From contig NZ_JACHJS010000001.1 in the NCBI RefSeq assembly GCF_014203755.1, positions 496,001 through 560,000 on the forward strand: a stretch of DNA of 64,000 nucleotides. The letters run 5' to 3'. Below the pieces are notes generated by a model. That model searched no databases, was not told the origin of the DNA, and was given only the letters and a program-made list of their open reading frames with translations. Shown piece by piece: positions 8,547-17,452 of this stretch. How positions within the stretch are numbered: position 1 is the stretch's first letter; every line of letters starts with the position of its first letter. The position numbers were made by a program, and so were the translations under genes. The DNA is from Saccharothrix violaceirubra (GTDB lineage: Bacteria > Actinomycetota > Actinomycetes > Mycobacteriales > Pseudonocardiaceae).

Positions 8547-9403
8547 TGGCCGTGGTCGACACCGCGTCGGCGGTGCGCGCGCGGGACCTTGGCAAGCGCT
8601 ACCGCGCCAAGTGGGCGTTGCGCGAGTGCACGTTCGACCTGCCCAAGGGGCGGGTCGCGGCGCTCGTCGGCGCCAACGGCGCGGGCAAGACGACGTTGAT
8701 GAGCGTGCTGTCGGACCTGCTGGTGGCGGACGAGGGCAGCGCTCTGGTCGACGGCCGGGTGGCGTTCGTGGCCCAGGAGAAGCCGGTGTACCGGCACTTC
8801 AGCGCGGCCGACATGCTGCGATTGGGCGCGCACCTGAACACGGTGTGGGACCAGGAGCGCGCCGAGCGGTGGCTGGAGCGGTTCGAGATCCCGCTGGACA
8901 AGGCGTGCGGGAAGCTCTCCGGCGGTCAGCAGGCGCAGGTGGCGTTCGCGCTGGCGATCGGGTCCCGGCCGGCCGTGCTCATGCTGGACGAACCGCTGGC
9001 GAACCTGGACCCGTTGGCCCGCCGCGAGGTCACCGCCGAACTTCTGTCCGAAGTGGACGAAACCGGGATGACCGTGCTGCTGTCCACGCACGTCGTCTCC
9101 GAACTCGGCGGCGTCGCGGACTACCTGCTGCTGCTCGCGCACGGCCGCTTGCTCGCCGGCGGCGACGTCGACGACCTGCTCACCGGGCACGCCACGTTCG
9201 TCGGCCCGAGGTCGGACGCGCCGCCCGTGCCCGGCACGGTCGTGGAGGCCCGGCACAACGGCGGCCAGTCGACGTTCCTGATGTCCCTGCCCGAGGACGG
9301 CCCGCGCCCGCGGGCGGGAGCCGGCTGGGTCGAACACCCGGTGAACCTGGAGGAGTACGTGCTCGCCCACCTCGGCGCGAACCGGAAGGGGATCGGGGCA
9401 TGA
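8543..9403 (+). CDS. ABC transporter ATP-binding protein
   Basis: Nucleotide-binding subunit of 286 residues. Walker A GANGAGKTT at 43-51, signature LSGGQ at 125-129, Walker B VLMLDE at 145-150 and the switch histidine at 183 (STHVV) are all intact. The last ~80 residues form a C-terminal extension typical of DrrA/CcmA-like exporters. Both ends overlap the neighbours by four bases, so GntR, ATPase and permease are one translationally coupled unit. YtrA-controlled transporters often respond to cell-wall-active compounds; the substrate here is not evident. Confidence 0.92.
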   Translation: MMAVVDTASAVRARDLGKRYRAKWALRECTFDLPKGRVAALVGANGAGKTTLMSVLSDLLVADEGSALVDGRVAFVAQEKPVYRHFSAADMLRLGAHLNTVWDQERAERWLERFEIPLDKACGKLSGGQQAQVAFALAIGSRPAVLMLDEPLANLDPLARREVTAELLSEVDETGMTVLLSTHVVSELGGVADYLLLLAHGRLLAGGDVDDLLTGHATFVGPRSDAPPVPGTVVEARHNGGQSTFLMSLPEDGPRPRAGAGWVEHPVNLEEYVLAHLGANRKGIGA

Positions 9404-10389
9404 CCACCGCCACCGCGTCGACTTCCACCACTCGATCCCGCGTGGGCTGGGGCGACCTGCTCTGGCTGACCTGGCGCCAACACCGCTGGGTCGTCTCCGT
9501 GACGACCGCGCTCCTCGTGCTGGGCTGCGCGATCACGCTGTACCTGGCGACGACCGTCGAAGCGCCGGCCATCGACGCCGAGCTGTTCGGCATGGGGTAT
9601 CACGGCCTCGCCCAGTTCGCGGCCGGGTCGCACTGGCTGGTCGGCGTGCTCGTCGCCGTGTTCTGGGCCGCGCCCGTGGTGTCCCGCGAGTTCGAGCAGC
9701 GCACCCACCTCGTGGTGTGGGGCCAGAACCTCACGCCGGGTCGCTGGGCGCTCGGCAAGATCGTCCTGCTCGGGGCGCCGGCGGTGCTGCTGGTCGCCGC
9801 GTACACGCAGTGCCTGCGGACGTTGTTGATCTCGCTCAACGAGGTCGCCGCCGCCGACCGGACGCACGTCATGTACAACCTGTTCGACCAGGCGTACGAG
9901 ATCTCGCCGCTGGTCCAGGCCGGCTACACGGCGTTCGGGTTCGCCCTGGGGTTCGCGGTCAGCGCCCTGAGCCGCAACACCATCGTGTCCATGGCCGTCA
10001 CGCTCATCGGGTATGGCGTGGTGCGCATGCTCGTCACGTTGCTGTGGCGGCCGAACTTCGCGACCCCGCTGCGCCACTCCCAGCCGAGGGGCGAAATCGG
10101 TCCCTACGACCAGGGAATCGAGGGGCACGTGATGTACGTCGGCGGCGGCTGGGCCGACACCAAGGGCAACGAGGTCGACTTCCCCCACGCCTGTTCCAGG
10201 TCCTTCGACACCAAGGAGGCCATGGACAAGTGCCTGGCCGACAACGGGGTCGCGGGCTACTTCACCGACTACCACCCGGCCGACCGGCGGATCCCGTTCC
10301 AGCTCTTCGAGACCGGGATATACGTGGTGCTCACGGCCGCCCTGCTGCTGCTCGCCTACCGCCTGGTCAAGCGGTCCCACCGGCTCTGA
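9400..10389 (+). CDS. ABC transporter permease
   Basis: Integral membrane partner of the preceding ATPase, 329 residues. About six hydrophobic helices are visible, the first at WVVSVTTALLVLGCAITLYLA (about 30-50) and the last near YVVLTAALLLLAYRL. A large soluble loop (about 225-300), with cysteines at CSRSF and MDKCLAD, lies between helices five and six and presumably faces outside. The VSREFEQRTHLVVWGQNLTPGRWALGK stretch after helix two is the usual coupling region of ABC-2-type permeases. The operon ends here at a strong hairpin. Confidence 0.87.
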   Translation: MTTATASTSTTRSRVGWGDLLWLTWRQHRWVVSVTTALLVLGCAITLYLATTVEAPAIDAELFGMGYHGLAQFAAGSHWLVGVLVAVFWAAPVVSREFEQRTHLVVWGQNLTPGRWALGKIVLLGAPAVLLVAAYTQCLRTLLISLNEVAAADRTHVMYNLFDQAYEISPLVQAGYTAFGFALGFAVSALSRNTIVSMAVTLIGYGVVRMLVTLLWRPNFATPLRHSQPRGEIGPYDQGIEGHVMYVGGGWADTKGNEVDFPHACSRSFDTKEAMDKCLADNGVAGYFTDYHPADRRIPFQLFETGIYVVLTAALLLLAYRLVKRSHRL

Positions 10390-10402
10390 GACCACTCCAC
10401 CG

Positions 10403-10447
10403 GGCGTGGTCCCGCACACTCGGGGGTGTGCGGGACCACGCCGTTTT
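10403..10447 (+). terminator. Strong intrinsic terminator of the GntR-ABC operon
   Basis: A perfect 17-base-pair stem (left arm 10403-10419, right arm 10426-10442) with a six-base loop, followed by GTTTT. It separates the transporter operon from purK, whose GTG is only 22 bases further on. Confidence 0.92.
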
Positions 10448-10468
10448 CCCAGGTAGACTCCTTCGACC

Positions 10469-11652
10469 GTGGACTCCCGAACTCGCCTGCCCGTCGTCGG
10501 CATGATCGGCGGCGGCCAGCTCGCCCGCATGACGCACCAGGCCGCCATCCCGCTCGGCCAGTCGCTGCGAGTCCTCGCCGAGACCGACTCCGACCCGGCC
10601 GCGCTCGTGGCCCGCGACGTCGAGTACGGCAAGCACACGGACCTCGACGCGTTGCGCGCGTTCGCCAAGTCGTGCGACGTGATCACGTTCGACCACGAGC
10701 ACGTGCCGCAGGAACACCTGCGCGAACTGGTGGCCGGCGGCGTGAAGGTCCACCCCGGCCCCGACGCGCTCGTGCACGCGCAGGACAAGCTCGTGATGCG
10801 GGTCCGGCTCGCGGAACTCGGGCTGCCCGTGCCGCCGTTCGCCGAGGTGAAGTCGGAGGCGGACGCGGTCGCGTTCGGTGCCGAGCACGGCTGGCCGTGC
10901 GTGCTCAAGGCCATCCGGGGCGGGTACGACGGGCGTGGCGTGTGGATGCTGAACACGCCGCAGAGCGCACATCGGGTCGTGGCCGAACTGCTCGAGGCCG
11001 GTACGCCGCTGATGGTCGAGCAGTGCGTGCCCATGCGCCGTGAGCTGGCCGCCCTGGTGGCGCGGTCGCCGTTCGGCCAGGGCGCCGCGTGGCCGGTCGT
11101 GCAGACCGTGCAGCAGGACGGGATCTGCGTGGAGGTGCTCGCGCCCGCGCCGGACGTGGACGGCGAGGAGGCGCAGGAACTCGCGCTGCGGATCGCGCAC
11201 GAGCTGGGCGTCGTCGGCCTGCTCGCGGTCGAGCTGTTCGAGACCGACGGCGGGCTCGTGATCAACGAGCTGGCCATGCGCCCGCACAACTCGGGCCACT
11301 GGACCATCGAGGGCGCGCGCACGTCGCAGTTCGAGCAGCACGTCCGCGCGGTCCTGGACTACCCGCTGGGCTCCACGGACCTGGCCGCGCCCGCCGTCGT
11401 GATGGCCAACGTCCTGGGCGCCGCCGAGCCGCCCGCGATGGGGCCCGACGAGCGGCTGCACCACCTGTTCGCCCGGTTCCCCGACGTCCACGTGCACCTG
11501 TACGGGAAGGCGGAGCGGCCGGGGCGCAAGATCGGCCACGTGACGATGCTCGGCGAGCGGCCGGCCGACGTGCGCGAACGGGCGAGGCTCGCCGCGCACT
11601 GGCTGTCGACGGGCGTGTGGCAGGACGGGTACGACATCCACGGAGGACAGCG

Positions 11653-11656
<4 letters not shown>
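10469..11656 (+). CDS. purK: N5-carboxyaminoimidazole ribonucleotide synthase
   Basis: ATP-grasp enzyme of purine synthesis: it carboxylates 5-aminoimidazole ribonucleotide with bicarbonate and ATP, passing N5-CAIR to PurE. 395 residues. The N-terminal nucleotide-like fold opens IGGGQLARM (13-21). The ATP-grasp core carries [15 protein letters not shown], and the metal-binding strand is [16 protein letters not shown]. The stop overlaps the purE GTG by two bases (GTGA), confirming co-translation. The start is the first GTG after the terminator hairpin. The purK-purE-acyl-CoA dehydrogenase order is the conserved mycobacterial one. Confidence 0.96.
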
Positions 11657-12147
<491 letters not shown>

Positions 12148-12194
12148 ACGCGCGCTAACATCCTGGTAGTACGCCCTACCGGGAGGTAACTTTC

Positions 12195-13358
12195 GTGGAC
12201 CCCAACTTCGGTACCTACCAGCTCGCCGAAGAGCACGAGGCGCTCCGCGAGGCCGTCCGAGCCCTCGCGGACAAGGAGATCGCGCCGCACGCGGCCGACG
12301 TCGACGAGCGTGAGCGGTTCCCGACGGAGGCGCTGAACGCGCTGGTCAAGTCGGGTTTCGCGGCGGTCCACGTGCCCGCGGAGTACGACGGCCAGGGCGC
12401 GGACTCGGTCGCCACCTGCATCGTGATCGAGGAGGTGGCGCGCGTCTGCGCGTCGTCGTCGCTGATCCCGGCCGTGAACAAGCTGGGCACGATGCCGATC
12501 CTGCTGGCGGCGTCGGAGGACCTCAAGCGCCAGGTGCTCCCGTCGATCGCGTCCGGCGAGGCGATGGCGTCCTACGCGTTGTCCGAACGTGAGGCGGGCT
12601 CCGACACGGCGTCCATGCGCGCGCGTGCGCGGCTGGACGGCGACCACTGGGTGCTCAACGGGACGAAGTGCTGGATCACCAACGCGGGCGAGTCGGCCTG
12701 GTACACGGTGATGGCCGTGACCGACCCGGACGCCCCGAAGAAGTCGCAGGGCATCTCGGCGTTCGTGGTGCACAAGGACGACCCGGGCTTCGTCGTGGGG
12801 TCCAAGGAGCGCAAGCTGGGCATCAAGGGCTCGCCCACGCGGGAGATCCACTTCGAGAACTGCACGATCCCCGAGGACCGCATCATCGGCGAGCCGGGCA
12901 CGGGCCTGAAGACCGCGTTGCGCACCCTGGACCACACCCGTCCCACCATCGGCGCCCAGGCCGTCGGCATCGCGCAGGGCGCGCTGGAAGCCGCGGTCGC
13001 CTACGTCAAGGACCGCAAGCAGTTCGGCACCGCGATCTCCGACTTCCAGGGCGTCCAGTTCATGCTGGCCGACATGGCGATGAAGGTGGAGGCGGCCCGG
13101 CACATGGTCTACGTGGCGGCGGCGAAGGCCGAGCGCGGCGAGCCGAACATCGGCTTCATCACGGCCGCCGCCAAGTGCTTCGCGTCGGATGTCGCCATGT
13201 CCGTCACGACGGACGCCGTGCAGCTCTTCGGCGGCGCGGGCTACACCCGTGACTTCCCGGTGGAGCGCATGATGCGCGACGCGAAGATCACCCAGATCTA
13301 CGAGGGCACGAACCAGATCCAGCGCGTGGTCATGTCGCGCGCGCTGCTCCGGGGCTGA
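12195..13358 (+). CDS. Acyl-CoA dehydrogenase (FadE25-like)
   Basis: FAD-dependent acyl-CoA dehydrogenase, 387 residues, the standard length. It shows ALSEREAGSD (flavin/substrate binding), GTKCWITNAG, DRKQFG and the C-terminal IYEGTNQIQR; the glutamate of that last segment is the catalytic base in short/medium-chain enzymes. A GGGAGGT ribosome site stands six bases before the GTG. Downstream of purK-purE, it occupies the position of M. tuberculosis fadE25. Role: first step of beta-oxidation or branched-chain acyl-CoA oxidation; chain-length preference is not readable. Confidence 0.92.
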   Translation: MDPNFGTYQLAEEHEALREAVRALADKEIAPHAADVDERERFPTEALNALVKSGFAAVHVPAEYDGQGADSVATCIVIEEVARVCASSSLIPAVNKLGTMPILLAASEDLKRQVLPSIASGEAMASYALSEREAGSDTASMRARARLDGDHWVLNGTKCWITNAGESAWYTVMAVTDPDAPKKSQGISAFVVHKDDPGFVVGSKERKLGIKGSPTREIHFENCTIPEDRIIGEPGTGLKTALRTLDHTRPTIGAQAVGIAQGALEAAVAYVKDRKQFGTAISDFQGVQFMLADMAMKVEAARHMVYVAAAKAERGEPNIGFITAAAKCFASDVAMSVTTDAVQLFGGAGYTRDFPVERMMRDAKITQIYEGTNQIQRVVMSRALLRG

Positions 13359-13447
13359 GTCCGCGCGTTTCGGCCCGGGCGCGTTCGTCCTCGGCGACCG
13401 AGGGCGTCCGGGTCGGTACGTCGCCATGTCATCTTCATGTCAATCAT

Positions 13448-13485
13448 CATGCTAACTTGTCATGCTAAGAGTCACTCTTAGCATG
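13448..13485. promoter_or_regulatory. Perfect 25-base palindrome plus an extra half-site, likely operator of the AlbA_2 regulator
   Basis: CATGCTAAGAGT (13461-13472) and its exact reverse complement ACTCTTAGCATG (13474-13485) flank one central base. A further CATGCTAA lies 13 bases upstream (13448-13455) in the same orientation. The palindrome ends 13 bases before the ATG of the downstream gene, so occupancy would block translation initiation or the promoter. AT content is clearly higher than in the surroundings. Confidence 0.8.
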
Positions 13486-13498
13486 ATGGGTCGGTCCC

Positions 13499-15229
13499 AT
13501 GACGGACGAGGAACTCGCGGAGATCGTCGGGAACCTTCGCGCTTTGGGCAGTGACGTCGCGGAGGTCGAGGCCAAGCGCGCCCAGACCGGTCTGCCGCGC
13601 AGTGTCCGCGAGACACTCTCGTCGTTCGCCAACACCGCGGGTGGCGTGCTGATCCTCGGTCTGGACGAGAGCAGGGGCTTCTTCGCGTCGGGCGTGGCCG
13701 ATGCCGCCAAGACCACGGCGGATCTGGGCGCCATGTGCTCGACGGAGATGGAGCCGCCGGTCCGGCCGCTGATCCGGGCGCACCTGTTCGAAGGCGTGAC
13801 CCTTGTCGTCGCGGAGATCCCTGAGGCGGACCCGTCGCTCAAGCCCTGCTACTACAAGGGCGCGGGCGCGACCAAGGGCAGCTACGTGCGGGTCGGCGAC
13901 GGTGACCGGCAGTTGTCCGCCTACGAAGTCCAGATGTTGATTTCCTCGCGTGGTCAACCGCGTGAGGACGAGCAGGCCGTCGTGGGCAGTTCGATCGATT
14001 CCCTCGACCCGGATGCGGTCCGGGCGCTCGCCGCCAGATTGCGGCAGACCCGCCCCTACGCCTTCGGAGACCAGTCCGACGAGCAGGTTCTTCGCGACAT
14101 TCGGGCCCTCGTCGTCGACGCGAGCGGTGCGGAACGGGCTTCCCTCGCCGGACTGCTCACTCTCGGGCGGTATCCGCAGGGCTCCTTTCCCCAGCTCATG
14201 CTCACCTTCGTGCACTATCCGACCGAAGGGGGCGCGGACGACGCCACCGGCGAGCGCTTCGTCGACAACGTCATGGTCGAAGGTCCGATCCCGGTGATGG
14301 TGCGCGAGACCATGGCGGTGATCCGGCGGAACATGTCGCGTCGAGCCGTCGTGACGGGACACGGCCGCAGCGACGTCTGGGAGTACCCCGAGACCGCCTT
14401 GCGCGAAGCGGTGGTCAACGCCTTGGCGCACCGGGACCTCTCGGCTCCGTCACTGGGCACCCAGGTCCAGGTCGAAATGTACCCGGACCGGATTTCCATC
14501 CGGAACCCCGGCGGGCTGTTCGGCCCCGTCACCCTGGACACGTTGGGCGCCGAAGGGATCTCGTCCTCGCGCAACGCCACTTTGCTCAAGATCCTCGAAG
14601 ACGTCACCGTGCCCGGCGAGTCCCGGACCGTGTGCGAGAACCGGGGCTCGGGAATCCGGTCCATGATGGCGGCGTTGCGGGCGGCGGGGATGAGCGCGCC
14701 CAGGTTCGTGGACCGCATCTCGTCCTTCACCGTCGAGTTCCCCAGCCACTGCCTGCTCGGCGCCGACGCGGTCGAGTGGATCGCCGGCCTGGGCGAGCAA
14801 GGGTTGACCGACAGCCAGTGCATGGCCTTGGCACTGCTGCGTTCGGGGCAGGTGCTGGACAACGGCGCGTACCGGGCCGCGACCGGTCTCGATTCGCGGG
14901 TGGCGACGGTCGAACTCCAGGATCTGGTCACCCGAGGCCTGGTCGAGCAGACCGGGACCCGGAGGTGGGCGCGGTACCGGTCGGCGGCGACGCCCGCGGA
15001 CCGGACCTCCGTCGACCGGCCTTCCGCGTGGGGTGACCGGCGCGGTCGGATCCTGGACGCTCTCGGCGGGAAGACGTTGTCGCGCGCCGAGCTGTCCTCC
15101 GCGACGGGTCTGTCCGACCAGACCGTCCTGCACTGGCTGAGAATCCTGCGTGGCGAGGGCGTCGTCGAGATCGTCGGTCCACCGCGCAGCAGGAACGCGA
15201 GGTACCGCCGGACGGGCCGCCGGGTCTGA
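13499..15229 (+). CDS. AlbA_2 (Schlafen-type) domain regulator with GHKL-like ATPase region and two winged helices
   Basis: 576 residues of the COG2865-type architecture. The N-terminal AlbA_2/Schlafen-like domain (about 15-140) contains EVEAKRAQTGLP and the phosphate-loop-like FANTAGGVLILGLDE. A middle ATPase-like segment (about 295-345) has ALREAVVNALAHRDLS and IRNPGG. Two winged-helix-like segments follow (about 434-487 and 513-563, the latter SRAELSSATGLSDQTVLHWLR). Such proteins are DNA-binding regulators, some tied to stress or phage response. The ATG at 13499 directly follows the palindrome at 13461-13485, arguing for autoregulation. It lies just upstream of a small membrane-protein gene. 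Third-position GC is a little lower than in neighbours, so recent acquisition is possible. Confidence 0.85.
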   Translation: MTDEELAEIVGNLRALGSDVAEVEAKRAQTGLPRSVRETLSSFANTAGGVLILGLDESRGFFASGVADAAKTTADLGAMCSTEMEPPVRPLIRAHLFEGVTLVVAEIPEADPSLKPCYYKGAGATKGSYVRVGDGDRQLSAYEVQMLISSRGQPREDEQAVVGSSIDSLDPDAVRALAARLRQTRPYAFGDQSDEQVLRDIRALVVDASGAERASLAGLLTLGRYPQGSFPQLMLTFVHYPTEGGADDATGERFVDNVMVEGPIPVMVRETMAVIRRNMSRRAVVTGHGRSDVWEYPETALREAVVNALAHRDLSAPSLGTQVQVEMYPDRISIRNPGGLFGPVTLDTLGAEGISSSRNATLLKILEDVTVPGESRTVCENRGSGIRSMMAALRAAGMSAPRFVDRISSFTVEFPSHCLLGADAVEWIAGLGEQGLTDSQCMALALLRSGQVLDNGAYRAATGLDSRVATVELQDLVTRGLVEQTGTRRWARYRSAATPADRTSVDRPSAWGDRRGRILDALGGKTLSRAELSSATGLSDQTVLHWLRILRGEGVVEIVGPPRSRNARYRRTGRRV

Positions 15230-15270
15230 ACGGCCACGCCGGCGGGCCGTCGTCGGCTACCTTGCGGGGT

Positions 15271-15696
15271 GTGGATCTTGATGGGCAGGCGGAGAACGTC
15301 AAGCACCTGGAGTTCATCCAGGGGGTCATCACGCGGGTGGCGAACAGTTCCTTCCTGATCAAGGGCTGGACACTTACCGTCACCGCGGCGCTGCTCGGGT
15401 TCGCCGCGCAGGGTTCGAGTCGGCGGCTCACCCTCATCGGGTTGGTCGCCGTCGTCGGCTTCTGGGTGCTCGACGCCTTCTACCTGCGTCAGGAGCGCCT
15501 CTACCGCAAGCTCTACGACGACGTCCGGCGCGACCTCGACTTCGAGCGGTTCAGCATGGACGTGAGGCCGTACCGCAAGGCCGTCCCGCTGTGGAGGGTG
15601 TTGTTCTCGCGCACGCTCCTGGTCTTCTACGGCGCGCTCGTCCTCGTCACGCTCGCCATCCTGATTTTCGCACCGATCGTGCAGAAGATCCGCTAG
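15271..15696 (+). CDS. Small membrane protein of unknown function
   Basis: 141 residues starting at GTG (VDLDGQAENVKHLEFIQGVITRVA). Three or four hydrophobic helices are visible: FLIKGWTLTVTAALLGFAA (about 28-48), LTLIGLVAVVGFWVLDAFYL (about 55-75) and VFYGALVLVTLAILIFAPIV (about 117-136). The pattern EFIQ-VI-R-AN-SFLIKGW is one I recall from a widespread unnamed bacterial family. I cannot give a function, though some relatives accompany defence genes. It is 41 bases downstream of the AlbA_2 gene on the same strand. Its TAG shares two bases with the stop of the convergent SRPBCC gene. Confidence 0.75.
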   Translation: MDLDGQAENVKHLEFIQGVITRVANSSFLIKGWTLTVTAALLGFAAQGSSRRLTLIGLVAVVGFWVLDAFYLRQERLYRKLYDDVRRDLDFERFSMDVRPYRKAVPLWRVLFSRTLLVFYGALVLVTLAILIFAPIVQKIR

Positions 15697-16157
15697 AGCG
15701 TCTTCAGGTACGCCTCCAGGCGGTCGTAGCTCGCGGTCGCGCCGTCGTCCATCCCGGCGCCCAGGGCACGATCGCGCGCCTCGCGCGACGGGAACCACAT
15801 CGTCCGCACGACGGTCGTGCGCGACGCCCCGTCCGCGACGAACTCGGTCGTGTTCACCGTCCGCGCCCAGTCGCCGCCCCACGACTCGGTCTGCTGCGTC
15901 CGCGAGCACGGCGTCACCTCCAGGTACTCGCCGTCGGTCGACAACTCCGATCCGTCCGCCCGCCGCCACTCCATGTGCCACCGGCCGCCCTGCCGCAGGT
16001 CGATCTCGCACACCGGCATGGTCCAGCCCTCCGGTCCGAGCAGCCAGTTCACGACGCGCGCCGGATCGGTGAACGCGGCGAACACCAGTTCCTGCGGCGC
16101 GTCGAAAGACCTGGTCAGCGCCAGCTCCACCGGGGACGGTGTCGTCCACGTGCTCAT
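15693..16157 (-). CDS. SRPBCC / AHSA1-domain protein
   Basis: 154 residues forming one START-like hydrophobic pocket domain: LTRSFDAPQELVFAAFTDPARVVNWL opens it, DLRQGGRWHMEW follows, and the long C-terminal helix carries DDGATASYDRLEAYLKTL. AHSA1-type proteins bind small hydrophobic ligands or act as stress-related accessory proteins; in actinobacteria they are often paired with ArsR regulators, none of which is seen here. It is divergent from the DoxX gene across 167 bases and convergent, with overlapping stops, with the small membrane-protein gene. Confidence 0.85.
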   Translation of the reverse strand: MSTWTTPSPVELALTRSFDAPQELVFAAFTDPARVVNWLLGPEGWTMPVCEIDLRQGGRWHMEWRRADGSELSTDGEYLEVTPCSRTQQTESWGGDWARTVNTTEFVADGASRTTVVRTMWFPSREARDRALGAGMDDGATASYDRLEAYLKTL

Positions 16158-16324
16158 TGCTCCTCCTTCGGCCGGGCTCGTCCCAGAAGTGTCGGCAGCC
16201 GTCGGCCGGTCCGCTCACCGAGCGACGCGAGTACCTGTCGACTGCCTGTCAACCTCGGCTCGGAAGTTGAACCTTCCACTAACGTCGGCCGGGCGAAGAG
16301 GACCTCTAGAGGGGAGTTCGAGGA

Positions 16325-16738
16325 ATGCTCAAGGACGTTGCCGCCCTGCTCGGCCGTCTGGGTCTCGGCGTGGTGTTCATCGCCCACGGCTCGCAGAAGC
16401 TGTTCGAGTACGGCCCCGCGGCCACCGCCGCGTCGTTCGACCAGATGGGGATCCCGCTGCCCACGCTGTCCGCGTGGTTCACCACCGCCGTCGAACTCGG
16501 TGGCGGGATCCTGTTCATCCTGGGCGTCGCCCTGCCTGTGGTGAGCGCGCTGCTCGCGTTCACGATGTTCGGCGCGCTCTTCCTGGTGCACCTGTCCGGC
16601 GGCCTGATCGGTCCGCAGGGCTTCGAGTACGTGCTGGTGCTCGCGGTGGCCGCGCTCGCGATCGGCTTCAACGGCGGTTCGCTCGTGCTGTCCCGGTTCT
16701 TCAAGAACAGCACGAGTCGCGAACCCGTCGCGGGCTAG
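16325..16738 (+). CDS. DoxX-family membrane protein
   Basis: 137 residues with four membrane helices in the DoxX layout: the first includes LGLGVVFIAHGSQKLFEYG, the second TAVELGGGILFILGVAL, then LLAFTMFGALFLVHL and VLVLAVAALAIGF. DoxX proteins are linked to membrane-associated oxidoreductase or sulfur/redox stress complexes in mycobacteria. An RBS-like GGGGAG precedes the ATG. The stop abuts that of the convergent TIGR03089 gene. The 167-base upstream gap holds a short dyad GGAAG / CTTCC (16262-16277) that may be a promoter element. Confidence 0.88.
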   Translation: MLKDVAALLGRLGLGVVFIAHGSQKLFEYGPAATAASFDQMGIPLPTLSAWFTTAVELGGGILFILGVALPVVSALLAFTMFGALFLVHLSGGLIGPQGFEYVLVLAVAALAIGFNGGSLVLSRFFKNSTSREPVAG

Positions 16739-17431
16739 CTAGCCCACGAGATCGAGCGTCGTGCGCTCGCTGGTGCGCCGGGCGGCCTGCCGCCCGGGGT
16801 CGGCGTTGCCGACCTGCACCAGCGAGCCACCGCCCGCCAGCACGGCCAGGAACCCGTTCAGCACGCCGTCCGGGAAGGCCCACTCCACAGTGGACAGCAC
16901 GCGCGAGGCGGACGTGATGCCCAACGTCGTGGCCCGCTGGCCGGCCTCCGCGACCACTTCGTCCACAGTGGACGAACCGAGCGCGAGCGCCGTGCCGGGG
17001 ATCGCCGCGTAGGGCGTGAAGTGGTCGCCGTGCAGGCGCACGTCGTCCAGGTAGTCCACGGGGTTGCCGCCGCCGAGTCCCATGGGGTGCAACGACGCCA
17101 CGGCCGTCACGTCCGCGCCCGGCGCCGCGATCCCCGGCCCCACGACGGCCACCTTCACGTCGCGCGGCACGTCGGTCACCACGGCACCCGCCCACCAGGC
17201 GCCCAGCAGCACGCCCGCCGTCTGCCAGTGCGCGGGCATCAGCACGGCCACCGGGTCGCCCGGCTCGACGTCGTGCTCGTCGCGCAGCCAGTTCGCCGTC
17301 TTGGCCGCCCAGTTCGCCAGCGTCGCGACGGACAGCTCGACCCGGCTGCCGACCGCGTCGTCGTAGTGCGTGATCACGGGCCGGCCGGGATCGGACAGCA
17401 GCGGCAGGAACAGGCGCTCGGTGACGGTCAC
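16739..17431 (-). CDS. TIGR03089-family protein (AMP-binding-like N-terminal fragment)
   Basis: 230 residues resembling the N-terminal third of an acyl-adenylate-forming enzyme (LANWAAKTANWLRDEHDVEPGDPVAVLMPAHW), without the adenylation motifs or C-terminal domain. This free-standing form is the actinobacterial TIGR03089 family, found next to LCP genes, as in the M. tuberculosis LCP/rmlD region. Function unknown. The gene follows the shorter LCP gene by 21 bases on the same strand, so the three minus-strand genes here form one likely operon. Confidence 0.85.
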   Translation of the reverse strand: MTVTERLFLPLLSDPGRPVITHYDDAVGSRVELSVATLANWAAKTANWLRDEHDVEPGDPVAVLMPAHWQTAGVLLGAWWAGAVVTDVPRDVKVAVVGPGIAAPGADVTAVASLHPMGLGGGNPVDYLDDVRLHGDHFTPYAAIPGTALALGSSTVDEVVAEAGQRATTLGITSASRVLSTVEWAFPDGVLNGFLAVLAGGGSLVQVGNADPGRQAARRTSERTTLDLVG

Positions 17432-17452
17432 GCGACCACGCTACCGGTGCGG

